A stretch of 64,000 nt of DNA from Cyclina sinensis. Taxonomy: Eukaryota; Mollusca; Bivalvia; Venerida; Veneridae. Position numbers and translations under genes: made by a program. The stretch lies in NCBI GenBank assembly GCA_012932295.1, contig JAAONU010000016.1, positions 45,043,241 to 45,107,240 of the forward strand. The letters run 5' to 3'. A model generated the notes under the pieces. The model worked only from the letters and a program-made list of their open reading frames with translations. It was not told the DNA's origin and did not search any database. Positions 20,851 to 31,965 of the stretch are shown here, one piece after another (positions within the stretch are counted from its first letter, which is position 1; each line of letters begins with the position of its first letter).

Positions 20851-23800
20851 ACATACTGCAACTTCAATTTAAATTGATAATATGAAAGCATACTACACTT
20901 TAATTAAGACACGCTACTGGTTCTATTTGAACTAATGATGTGGAGACATGCTACTGTTTCTGCCCGAACTACTGATGTGAAGACACACTACGGTATTTTA
21001 AACTTACGATGTGGAGACACGTTACTTTTTCTATTTAAACTAATGATGTGAGGACAGGCTTCTGTTTCTACTTAAACTACTGATGTGAATACACGCTACT
21101 GTTTCTATTCAAACTACTAATTTGAAGACAAACTACTGCTTTTATTTATACTACTATGTGAAGACGAACTACTGTTTCTATTTAAACTACTGATGTGAAG
21201 ACACGCTTCCGTTTCTATTTAAACTACTGATGTGAAGACACGCTACTTTTTCTATTTACACTACTGCATGTGAAGACACTACTGTTTCTGTTTAAACTAC
21301 TGATGTGTAAACACGCTACTGGTTCTATTTGATCTAATGATGTGAAGACAAGCTACTGTTTCTATATAAACTACAGGTGTGAAGACACGCTTCTGGTTCT
21401 GTTTTAACTAATTATCTGAAGACACGCTACTGTTTCTATTTAAAGTACTGATGTGTAAACACGGTACTGGTTCTATTTCATCTAATGATGTGAAGACAAA
21501 CTACTGTTTCTATATAAACTACTAATGTGAAGACACGCTACTGTTTCTGTTTAAACTACTAATGTGAAGACACGCTACTGTTTCTATTTAAACTACTGAT
21601 GTGTAAACACGGTACTGGTTCTATTTGATCTAATGATGTGAAGATACGCTACTGTTTCTGTTTAAACTATTTATGTGAAGAGACCCTACTGTTTCTATTC
21701 TAACTACTGATGTGAAGACAAACTACTGTTTTTATTTATACTACTGATGTGAGGACAAATTACTGTTTTCGTTTATACTACTGATGTGAAGACGAACTAC
21801 TGTTTCTATTTAAAGTACTGATGTGAAGACACCCTTCGGTTTCTATTTAAACTACTGATGTGAAGACACGCTACTCTTTCTAATTACACTACTGATGCAA
21901 AGACACGCTACTGATTCTGTTTAAACTACTGATGTGTAACCATGCTACTGGTTCTATTTGATCTAATGATGTGAAGACAAACTACTCTTTCTATATAAAC
22001 TACTGATGTGAAGACACGCTAATGTTTCTGTTTAAACTACTGATGTGTAAAAACGCGACTGGTTCTATTTTATCTAATGATGTGAAGACAAAATACTGTT
22101 TCTATATAAACTACTGATGTGAAGACACGCTACTCTTTCTATTTAAACTACTGATGTGAAGACACGCTACTGCTTCTATCTAAACTACTGATGTGAAGAC
22201 ACGCTACTTTTCTGTTCAAACTACTGATGTGAAGACATGCTACTCTTTCCGTTTAAACTGATAATGTGAAGACAAGCTACTGTTTTTATTTTACTAAACT
22301 ACTTATGTGAAGACACGTTACTGTTTCAATTTAAACTACTGATGTGAAGACACGCTACTCTTTCTGTTAAAACTACTGATCTGTTAACACGCTACTGGTT
22401 CTATTTGATCTAATGATGAGAAGACAAACTACTGTTTCTATATAAACTACTGATGTGAAGACTCGCAACTGTTTCTATATAAACTACTGATGTGAAGACT
22501 CGCTACTGTTTCTATTTAAACTACTGATGTGAAGACACGCTACTCTTTCTGTTTAAACTACTGATGTGTAAACACGCTACTGGTTCTATTTGATCTAATG
22601 ATGTGAAGACAAACTACTGTTTATATATAAACTACTGATGTGAAGACACGCTACTGTTTCTATATAAACTACTGATGTGAAGACTCGCTACTGTTTCTAT
22701 TTAAACTACTGATGTGAAGACACGCTAGTCTTTCTGTTTAAACTACTGATGTGTAAACACGATACTGGTCTTATTTGATTTAATGATGTGAAGACAAACT
22801 ACTGTTTCTATATAAACTACTGATGTGAAGACACGCTATTCTTTCTGTTCAAACTACTGATGTGAAGACATGCTTCTCTTTCTGTTTAAACTGATAATGT
22901 GAAGACACGCTACTGTTTTTATTTAATTAAACTACTTATGTAAAGACACGTTACTGTTTCTATTTAAACTACTGGTGTGAAGACTCGCTACTGCTTCTAT
23001 TTACACTATTGATGTGAAGACATGCTACTCTTTCTGTTTAAACTACTGATGTTAAGACATGCTTCTCTTTCTGTTTAAACTACTGATGTGAAGACATGCT
23101 ACTCTTTCTGTTTAAACTACTGATGTGAAGACATGCTACTCTTTCTGTTTAAACTACTGATGTGAAGACATGCTACTCTTTCTGTTTAAACTACTGATGT
23201 GAAGACATGCTACTCTTTCTGTTTAAACTACTGATGTGAAGACATGCTTCTCTTTCTGTTTAAACTACTGATGTGAAGACATGCTACTCTTTCTGTTTAA
23301 ACTACTGATGTGAAGACATGCTACTCTTTCTGTTTAAACTACTGATGTGAAGACATGCTACTCTTTCTGTTTAAACTACTGATGTGAAGACATGCTACTC
23401 TTTCTATTTAAACTACTGATGTGAAGACATGCTACTCTTTCTATTTAAACTACTGATGTGAAGACATGCTACTCTTTCTGTTTAAACTACTGATGTGAAA
23501 ACATGCTTTTCTTTCTGTTTAAACTACTGATGTGAAGACATGCTACTCTTTCTATTTAAACTACTGATGTGAAGAGATGCTACTTTTTCTGTTTAAACTA
23601 CTGATGTGAAGTCATGCTACTCTTTCTGTTTAAACTACTGATGTGAAGACATGCTACTTTTTCTGTTCAAACTACTGATGTGAAGACATGCTACTCTTTC
23701 TGTTTAAACTACTGATGTGAAGACACGCTACTCTTTCTGTTTAAACTACTGGTGTGAAGACATGCTACTCTTTCTGTTTAAACTACTGATGTGAAGACTC

Positions 23801-24400
23801 GCTACTGTTTCTATTTAAACTACTGATGTGAAGACTCGCTACTGCTTCTATTAAAACTACTGATGTGAAGACATGCTACTCTTTCTGTTTAAACTACTGA
23901 TGTGAAGACATGCTACTCTTTCTGTTTAAACTACTGATGTGAAGACATGCTACTCTTTCTGTTTGAACTACTGATGTGAAGACATGCTACTCTTTCTGTT
24001 TAAACTACTGATGTGAAGACATGCTACTCTTTCTGTTTAAACTACTGATGTGAAGACATGCTACTCTTTCTGTTTGAACTACTGATGTGAAGACACGCTA
24101 CTCTTTCTGTTTAAACTACTGATGTGAAGGCATGCTACTCTTTCTGTTTGAACTACTGATGTGAAGACACGCTACTCTTTCTGTTTAAACTACTGATGTG
24201 AAGGCATGCTACTCTTTCTGTTTAAACTGATAATGTGAAGACACGCTACTGTTTTTATTTAATTAAACTACTTATGTGAAGACACGTTACTGTTTCTATT
24301 TAAACTACTTATATGAAGAGACGCTTCTGTTTCTATCTAAACTACTTATGTGAAGACACGCTACTGTTTTTATTTAAACCACTTATGTGAAGACACGCTA
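20851..24400. repeat. 37-bp satellite array, subfamily B (about 95 units)
   Basis: The unit reads GCTACTCTTTCTGTTTAAAC followed by TACTGATGTGAAGACAT (37 bases). It aligns without gaps to subfamily A with 28 of 37 identical and the core TGATGTGAAGACAT unchanged. The left two-thirds is heterogeneous and holds a multi-unit block (…TGTGTAAACACGCTACTGG… TATTTGATCTAATGATGTG …) recurring near 21305, 21450, 21600, 21940, 22045, 22380, 22570 and 22750. Positions 23030-24220 are far more homogeneous, as in a recently amplified zone. Confidence 0.96.
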
Positions 24401-24721
24401 CTGCTACTGTTGTTTTTCTTCTTCTATTACTTCTACTGCTCAGCTATGTCCACCATTATTCGTCTCTTGCGTGTGTCCTGCTGTAACTAATTATCTAAAA
24501 GTACTGTTCATCCAGTGTGAAAGCTATTCTTCCTTTTTACAATATTTTTCTGTTACTCCTTCTAATTTTGCTCTGTTCATTGATTTCTACTTCTCATTTT
24601 CTGTTACAATGAACTACTATTGTCTTACAAGTGAACTATTGCTACTATTCTGTTACAAATGAACTACTATTGTGTTTCAAGTGAACTAATGCTACTATTC
24701 GGTTACAAAAAGGTTATCATT
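24401..24721. repeat. Right edge of satellite with a two-copy 51-bp repeat
   Basis: A CT/CTT-rich transition (24400-24450) is followed by two copies of about 51 bp containing GAACTACTATTGT and GCTACTATTC (about 24607-24657 and 24658-24708). An open frame here is fortuitous. Confidence 0.6.
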
Positions 24722-25390
24722 AAAATTTTGATACCCTTGTTCTAAAAGTAACGTTTTATTTTTCTTCTTCTCTTAGTTTTAAAAGTTTTTTTACTGTATA
24801 TTTTTCTTCGTTTAGTAGGATGTTTCTTGTTGTTTTTTTTTTTAAAAGGTAAGATAAAATCTATAGAATATTATAAAGTTTATTTTTAAGACTGGGGTGC
24901 TTTTCTGATATACAAGTACGTTCAAAGTCATACTATATCAGAAAGACTGTACCTGGAAACGAAAGTCTGTCACAGTATAAAGTTCCGTCAAAACAAACAT
25001 ACTTCATGTACTTCATTCTGTTTTTCGGATGGGTCTGTTGTATGGTGCACGCCTGGAATCGGAAATTGTTGGAACTGAAATCAGTTACAAGTCAATATTA
25101 CTGATTAGACGAAGCCAGTGTAGTGATATCATCACTAAGCTCCATTTGGGGCTCCAGTAGTACCACAACCAACGGTGTTTCGTTATGGGTCATGGCTAAA
25201 ACAGGCGTATTGATTAAATGTCGTTTCAGTCATTTTGTAATGCTAGTAATAAGGGAACTTTATAACAAATTTCTTTAAGAAAATATTTTGACTTGGTCGT
25301 GTCTGAAACTAAGAAAAAACAATGAGTTTAGACCTCTTCTATTAAATAAACAAGTACTGTACTAGTAAATTAACGGCAAAACTTGCAGGG
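24722..25390. other. Non-coding DNA right of the satellite
   Basis: AT-rich with poly-T runs (near 24830). No gene, repeat family or structured element could be supported. Confidence 0.4.
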
Positions 25391-25625
25391 ATGGTTTTGG
25401 GCTATACTTATTTAACATCGATAGGGGAACATGTGTCTACCAACTTATGTTGGTCAAAATCGATGACTACTTTCTGGATTCAAACCAGTTTTAACGCAAA
25501 AAATATGTTGAATGCCGATGATCACTGGAGACTTTGTACCCGGTGTAGTTCTGAAATAAATTCCACCCAGTGACCTCTGGATCAAGAGCCCGACGCTGTA
25601 CCCTTTGACCATTGCTCAGGGCGGA
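25391..25625 (-). repeat. tRNA-derived SINE with shared central domain (minus strand)
   Basis: Read on the minus strand, a tRNA-like head (TGAGCAATGGTCAAAGGGTA ... CTCTTGATCCAGAGGTCAC) lies at about 25560-25620. It is followed by a body containing CTGGTTTGAATCCAGAAAGT and AGTCATCG. The same body motif occurs in the SINEs at 31740, 48740 and 55160. The head is worn. Confidence 0.55.
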
Positions 25626-26175
25626 GAACTGTGACAAGGTCTTAGTATAATAACAGACTGATCATTAACGTAAATATACAATAAACAAATATATACAGAG
25701 CTGTTATTTAACAAGTATAATTTATAAATATAGATTGTATGTTCTAATACTACTATAGTCATTAACTGCACAGAAGTTACACTATATATGTACCTGCCAG
25801 GGAGAGATTTAGCTGGAGATTCACCAACATCTAAATGACAACAAACAACAACACAACAACACACTTTCATTGGCTCTTTTTTGCACGGAGCACCTGAAAT
25901 ATATAATTATATCTATGTATAAGAAAAACAACTTTTAATTTTTATTCAACATGTTGAAACGTTCAAAAAGAATGCTTATCTTTTTTCACAATTCTGAAAT
26001 ACCAGATGAACGCCGAAAACGGACATCCCCCAAATGTCTACGCAACACATCGCTGGGCATAACAATTTCATCATTTAAGATGTGTTCTCATAATATACCA
26101 TCAATAAATCTCATGATAGTGCTAGGGTATGTCCACTTTGTTGTATTGTTCGGTTTCACAGAAGTCAAACCTTAA

Positions 26176-26603
26176 AGGGGCTGTGCTCCAGATGACAAAA
26201 AAAGAAAGTTTTCCTGTATTATGAATTTCTTGTAATATTTATGACTAATGCTTAAAAAATAACTTACTGACAAAAAATAAGTCAAATAATTACATTATAA
26301 ATTGATTTTTTTCCCTTTCAAAGTGCAATACCGTAACGCGACGGTATAACTATATTGTATAAGATTTAAAGTAAATATCTGTAATATCACATGCGGCTAT
26401 GGTGGTGACAGTAAAAGCGTTGGAAATATTTTGTTAACATGAGGGTCCAGAGTTCAAATAAGGCTGGAGCGAAAATGTTATTTTTATTCTATTTCGACTT
26501 TTATAATCAGTTTTGAAGTAAAATATTATGTTGTTATAATCTCATGGCATCTAAATATATAATTTATGAAAAAATATTATGTCAAATCTGGAGTACAGCC
26601 TCT
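26176..26603. mobile_element. TTAA-flanked TIR element with tRNA-like core, copy 1
   Basis: TTAA duplications at 26172-26175 and 26604-26607 flank inverted ends AGGGGCTGTGCTCCAGAT / ATCTGGAGTACAGCCTCT (16 of 18 matching). The 428-bp interior has no open frame but contains a tRNA-like segment at 26391-26470 (GGTGGTGACAGTAAAAGCG as box A region, AGAGTTCAAAT as box B). The layout (TIR, AT-rich arm, 'GCGACGGTATAACTAT', tRNA-like core, T-rich arm, TIR) matches the element at 52941-53380. It is non-autonomous; mobilisation by a piggyBac-type transposase is inferred from the TTAA sites. Confidence 0.75.
26391..26470 (+). repeat. tRNA-like core inside the TTAA element
   Basis: Box B-like AGAGTTCAAATAAG and a weakened box A, with GGAAATATTTTGTTAACATG between them where the anticodon arm would be. 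It resembles the better preserved core at 53181-53256. Confidence 0.5.
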
Positions 26604-26607
26604 TTAA

Positions 26608-27480
26608 CAACCAAGGAGGGACACAACATCACTAAAGAAGTCAATGGCAATGTCCGTTTTGTAAAGTCTGCATGGCATGAAAAGTATTTCTTATCTGAAA
26701 GCACCGCCGTCTGTAGCGGAAAATGTGAATAATAAAAAAAATAACAAACAATTAAATAACATTTTAATAGCTAAGCTTTCATCATTTGTCCGCCCTCCCT
26801 TGCACTATGACAACTCGGATACTGAAGGACTGTCCCTCATTTGCATAAGGCTGCTCCTAAAGCGGTTTTTAACATTAAACAAACTTCTCACACACGCCAG
26901 TTTTAGACAGGTTTCCGCTGTTTTCATTACTAAACGTGCACGATTCTGTCATGAGCATTTATATTTGTCTAATTAGTCACAAACAAGTGTAAAAACATTG
27001 GCAGAAGTATCAGTCATCTTCAAGTATCTTGAATTAAAATTGTCGTTAGGCCTAGAGAACTACTGTGTCGTACTGCACGTGAGTAGCCTAACAAAAGGAC
27101 AAATGAACTTACTTTCAACGAAATCTATATTTTCAAGATGCACATCAAGCGTAGAAGGTGTCCGCTTGAAGAGCAAACCATTTCAGAAACTACTAAATAA
27201 TTATATATCAGGTTTTTACTTGTTCAGTGAAGAAAAGCATTGAATGACAGAACTTTTGAAATACTTCTAAAAATTGTGATCAAATTATTTTTGTACTGGG
27301 GAGAAATCTAAAGTTGAACTTAGATTTTGCATGAGTGCTACCGCAGACTTTTGAAGTACATTCCCGTCATTCTGTAGAGGGGTCACATAACGGAAATTAC
27401 GAAAATTGCAACCTATTGTTTCGAGTTTTTTTTAAACAACCCCACCTCACGTATAAACAAGTTTGTTATTTTCATATTTT
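26608..27480. other. Intergenic, nothing recognised
   Basis: Several short open frames exist (up to 99 codons), but none shows splice-site support, a domain or family resemblance. Confidence 0.35.
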
Positions 27481-27811
27481 AACAAGAACTGTCACTGTAA
27501 GGTAACAATGCCCCCGAAATGGTGTTTTGGCCTTTGACTTATGGACGTATATCCACTTACTAATTAGGAAGTTATTGCCAATGTTAAAGTTTTTGGATAA
27601 TTGGATCTTCAAGGTGAAGGTCATATAGGGGTCAAGGTCAAATAATTATATATGTCAGTGGGAAGGCCTTGTCCAAAGGGGTGTTTGTCCAAGTATGAAG
27701 TAAATCAACTTAGTACTAATAAGGAAGGTATGGCCAATGTTAAAGTTTTCGGACGGAATGACGGACGGACTGACGAACGGACAGTTCAAAAACTATATGC
27801 CTCCCTTCGAG
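27481..27811 (+). repeat. 'AACAAGAACTGTCACTG ... ACTATATGCCTCCC' dispersed repeat
   Basis: It starts AACAAGAACTGTCACTGTAA and ends with GGACGGAATGACGGACGG and AAAAACTATATGCCTCCC. Two internal similar segments, each with 'GCCAATGTTAAAGTTTT' (near 27570 and 27733), suggest tandem units of about 160 bp. The GGACGGAC run and the final phrase are hallmarks of a very common bivalve repeat. It is non-coding. Confidence 0.75.
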
Positions 27812-28445
27812 AGCATAAAATCGGCCAGTTACGCTTCTTTCTGACCTTTCACACTGGACATTATATGGATATTACACCGACACCAAATATATAAGGGTAA
27901 AACAAAACATCATTGTTCAAAGCTTCTATATTTAAAATCGTTTTAATTGTACACTTTTGCCATCGAAACAAATTTGTCTTATTTCTTTGATCTTTTTTTT
28001 CAAAACCATATCGTTAAATGATATTAACATTAATTTTACCAATACGAAATTTTTAGTAAGGGTACAATTGTATATTTACACATTACAATTTTAACCACTG
28101 TCTAATAGGTATTGCATGTGAAATCATTTTAGGTATCATTTGAGACGCTATTTTTAATTCAACAAAAAATCAGTCGATATACTGAACTATATATGCGTTG
28201 AGAAAGTTTAACATAACATACATTATGATTAAAATCAACAGGCCATTTTCATGTGCCATTGTTTTATAATGTAAACCCCGTTTCAAATCGATTTTAGAAA
28301 TTCAATATATCATATCGCTTTTTTTCTTTTGTCTTAGTTGGTAAACTGTTATTTAAAAATTTGACAATAAATAACCTACTGGAAAACGATGTTTTACACG
28401 ACATAAATAAGATTTAATATTTATTGATAAGGAACGTTACTGAAC
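27812..28445. other. Upstream region of BTB gene B
   Basis: AT-rich with no clear TATA/initiator pair. It would contain the promoter and 5' UTR of the gene starting at 28446. Confidence 0.4.
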
Positions 28446-28715
28446 ATGTCCACTATGATGACACCGCGCGCCGGGACGCAGACGACAAACAGAAGTCGAA
28501 CCAAGTCCGTGATACCCCCGCACTCAGAGCCGAAGACAAAAGGAAACATTGGAGGGAGTACAGACCGCCTTTCAACAGCTTTGAGTACAGAGAGATTTTC
28601 AAACAAAGGTGACACAACATCTCGGACAGACGAAGAACCGGAAGTCAAGGAGAAACCAGAAACAACAGATCTGCCATTTTTCAAGCAAGATCCGTACACA
28701 GACGTTGTACTACAG
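28446..28715 (+). CDS. BTB/POZ domain protein B, exon 1
   Basis: The gene is 288 aa in three exons (28446-28715, 28998-29178, 30247-30662). Exon 1 has 90 codons and phase 0 at its donor (ACAG|GTGAGA). The first ATG (28446) has A at -3; ATGs four and five codons later are alternatives. Residues 1-70 are disordered, rich in Thr, Ser, Arg and Glu, and longer than in gene A. The BTB fold then begins DLPFFKQDPYTDVVLQ, closely matching LPFFKQDFFSDVALI. The product is probably a BTB adaptor protein able to dimerise and perhaps bind cullin-3; this is inferred from the fold. It is the paralogue of 9705-11671, in the same orientation. Confidence 0.9.
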
Positions 28716-28997
28716 GTGAGAATTATTAACTGTTTACAATTTTCAGTTAAGCGTTTGATAAAACTCCCAAGATAGTTCCTTTCGTAAAAAAATCTTTTCA
28801 ACACAAAAACATTGTTTCCTTTTCATTTTATAAACTATCGACGTTTGAGGTCAGTGGTTTTAACTCCGCTACCGGTCTGGTTTAGAGTCAGCATTGGATT
28901 TTAGATACATAAAATACTGCCTTTGGGCCTAACATAATGAAAAGATATATAACTATCTTTTAGACAGACTGACCAAAAAATATCCAATTCCTTACAG
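28716..28997 (+). other. Intron 1 of BTB gene B
   Basis: GTGAGA at 28716 to CCTTACAG at 28997, 282 bases, at the same place and phase (0) as intron 1 of BTB gene A. Confidence 0.8.
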
Positions 28998-29178
28998 GTC
29001 GGAGGGAAAAAGTTATTCACCTGTCGAGCCCTTTTGGCATACAACTCTCCAGTATTAGCGAAAATTCTCAGCTCAGGGTCCAGCAAGAACAAAGATCTTG
29101 ACCTTCCGGAGAAAGACTACGAGGATGTAGTGGAGTTACTGGCCTTTATAGATCCCCGGGTAGACTATATCATTACTG
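28998..29178 (+). CDS. BTB/POZ domain protein B, exon 2 (BTB core)
   Basis: It reads VGGKKLFTCRALLAYNSPV, then LAKILSSG, DLPEKDYEDVVELLAFIDP and RVDYIIT. The exon ends one base into a codon at G|GTGGGT (29179). It aligns end to end with exon 2 of gene A (IGGRKLYTARCLLAYNSPV...ELPNKNFDDIVELLCYLDP) and is two codons longer in the middle. Conservation of AYNSPV and DPRV between the copies suggests structural constraint. Confidence 0.92.
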
Positions 29179-30246
29179 GTGGGTATATTTAAAACATTGT
29201 TATATTAATCATGTTAGTTAAAATTGATTTGTTTCATGTTAATATGACTTGACAGCCGACTTGATTTAACACACTGGCTTCAAGCAGACGTTTATATAAT
29301 AACTTGAAACAAAATAAATAAATACATTAATCAACGAATGACCTTGATAACATAGAAACGGATTAATTAATACATTAAAGAAGCGATGACTAATTCAAGA
29401 TGTTGCAGAGTGACGGAACGAAAGAAAAAATAAATCAATCTTCATTCCTTGAATGAGTTAGACAACCCCTTGGCATTTATTTTAACTTTTAACTCTTGGT
29501 GTAATATACTTCAACTGTTTGGTTACAAAAGGCAGCCCTATAAAACCTTTCGGTAGCATAAATATGTATTATCAGACATAACTAACGCAACCTAGCCCTT
29601 TTCACTGTCACATTTAATTACAGGTGTACCTGCCTCATCGAGACAAATTTATTACGTTCAAACATGTATTTCATTAGAGCACATCAATCAATTAAAGAAG
29701 TATGCTTTTCATCGTCACAATGTTTTGCTGGCATAATCATCTTGGTAGTTGAGTAATTTATAGTAATTAATACACATCTGTGTCACTGTTTAAGAGAAAC
29801 TTTAGAAAATCTGATATATTTAAGATGAAATAAAAATCAAACCTCTGCAGTGAAACAGTTCATTGATATAATTTTTTATGTAAAATGACAGTGTTGTAAA
29901 AGAAATAAATCAGGAGAGACACAATAGCTAATTGTTCCCACCTTAAAGACGTTTTCTCATATTTTATGCCGAAGTTGAACAGTTGGTCCAAATCATCTTG
30001 AAAACGGCAACATAATTAACATACTTTGGTGCCTAAACAAAAAAAGTAACAAAAACGGAGCGCCGTCTGGGAGTGGTAAAGTGATAACGAACAAAAGCAA
30101 GTTTTCTAGGAAGCTGACATAAAGAGGGAAAAGAACTGGTCTAATCAAATTAATTCTATATTCACATGAAACTTCGTGTGTACGCTTTTATTCTACTGAT
30201 TTGAAATGATAATAATTTGCCTTTTTCTTTGCATTTTTCATCGCAG
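29179..30246 (+). other. Intron 2 of BTB gene B
   Basis: GTGGGT at 29179 to TTTCATCGCAG at 30246. About 1.07 kb, AT-rich, no recognised repeat. It occupies the same position and phase (1) as intron 2 of gene A. Confidence 0.75.
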
Positions 30247-30662
30247 AGCAATCTGCCATTGCACTACTTCCTCTCGCGGAAGAATATGAAATCACCAGTC
30301 TCAAAGAGCTCTGTGAGCAGACGATCGTGCAATCCTTCCGCCACATGAGAAAGGGGAAAAAACCCGGTACAATTCCAGTCGAGATCAGCCTTGAATATCT
30401 TCACATGGCGGATAAATACGATTTTCCAAAGCTGTGCAACCTAGTGGTCGATGAATTTGTTAACAATGACGATCCGAACGCAACAAGATGTCTGCTCGAG
30501 TCAACAGTTATAAATGAACACGTGAAGCTAAATGTTCTCGACAAAAAGGTTGAAAAAGTTCATTTCGAGCTTGACAAAGAACGTCGAGAGAGGACAGCCA
30601 TAGAAACCAAACTGGGAGATTATGGGAACAAACGTGTTGGAAGAAGACACCTGCCCGAGTAA
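30247..30662 (+). CDS. BTB/POZ domain protein B, terminal exon
   Basis: It completes a glutamate codon, then QSAIALLPLAEEYEITSLKE (end of BTB fold), SLEYLHMADKYDFPKLCNL (the second helix pair seen in gene A) and INEHVKLNVLDKKVEKV with FELDKERRERTAIETKL, a charged coiled coil. A basic tail ends at TAA (30660-30662). There is no intron where the orphan set at 12510-13237 has one. Confidence 0.92.
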
Positions 30663-31734
30663 AGCGGCAAAGAAAAATTCTTTAGAATCAGATGATTGTG
30701 TAGACATTATAAATTGCGTATCATGTAGATACAAAATATAATGACATTTAAATAATATATTCTTATAAAGATAAGAACTGAAAAATTTACCGAGTATCAA
30801 CATGATTATATGAATACCAAAACTTTTTATGTCTCTAATGTTACCATCGAAAAAAAACTCTGCAAGTGCTAGTTGCATAACATATTTAATTCAAAGGTCA
30901 ATAACGCACTGAGCACGTGTTTTATTTTTTCATAAAAAGAAAGTTATTAGTGTACCTTTCTTTTCCACATATCAAATAAAATAAAAAATAAATTTAAAAG
31001 TCTATCTATATAAAACTACTTTTTGACAACTATTTCACATATGTTTCGACCAAAATTCATTCGCTGAACATAAACATGTTCGTGTATGAATTGTACTCTT
31101 TTACAACAACGACGTATTTCCTCACATCCTATAAACACCAACTACCACAAAACAAACATGACGATTTATGAAATGCTGTCTCACGAAACCGGAAATAAAA
31201 ACTGTTAAGTGATGCTTATTTTTCAATATTTTCTCTTAAGATATATCCATGTTTTTAAATGCGCGTTTTAAATGAAATTTATTTGAGAAAAACAAACTAA
31301 ATTAATAGCCTGTCGTTATTTATACAGCTGTCGTTTCACAATGTCGCTGTTTTTGTCAGCTTTGAGACAATATAAATGATAGTTTGTATTTTCCCAGCAG
31401 CAGATATACATTCGGATGGCATGTCAAGTTTTTTACTTCCAAAAATAACATTTCCTTCAGTGACACATTCATCCCGTTACACAAATTTCTTCAATTTAGC
31501 GCTTCTGATGTCCTTGGTAAAAATATTGTAATCACATGAAGGTTTTCACTCGAACAATTTTGTCAGGAAGTTATAATTACAAATAGAAATGTCTGTGTGT
31601 ACATATTCGCGTAAGGGCCCTATGCAAAAATATAATAAAAACATTTGTCTTTGGATTATATAGTGGTGTGGTGATAGCTGTATAACTGGGAATTTCCCTG
31701 AAATACCCCTGTATATTGACTTTGTTATTTTTGT
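30663..31734. other. Intergenic, nothing recognised
   Basis: AT-rich, with AATAAA-like hexamers near 30976 that could serve BTB gene B. No other support. Confidence 0.4.
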
Positions 31735-31739
31735 TTAAG

Positions 31740-31965
31740 CATAATCATTTTGCAACTTATCAGCCCCGGTTGATGAATGTTTCCTGGATTCAAACCAATA
31801 CTCGCGCCTAACGTTTGGTTTGTGGAAAGTCACTGAAGAACCTCTCCCATGTAGGGAACAAGGGATGAGATTCAGCAATCTCGGGGATTCGAACGAGCTA
31901 TCTCATTACTGCGAGTTCGGTGCTCTAACCCCTCGACTACTACTGGGTTAGGACACCACACTGAA
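31740..31965 (-). repeat. tRNA-derived SINE with shared central domain (minus strand)
   Basis: On the minus strand the head has box A AGTCGAGGGGTTAGAGCA and box B CTCGTTCGAATCCCCG (about 31888-31950). Next is a body with CCCTTGTTCCCTACATGGG and then GTATTGGTTTGAATCCAGGA and TTCATCAACC near 31785-31810. The last block is the central domain also found at 25391, 48740 and 55160. Confidence 0.75.

Noticed and set aside
16706..24400. CRISPR array
   Set aside because: Units of 37 bases are directly head to tail with no unique spacers, diverge gradually and lie in a eukaryotic genome. It is a satellite.
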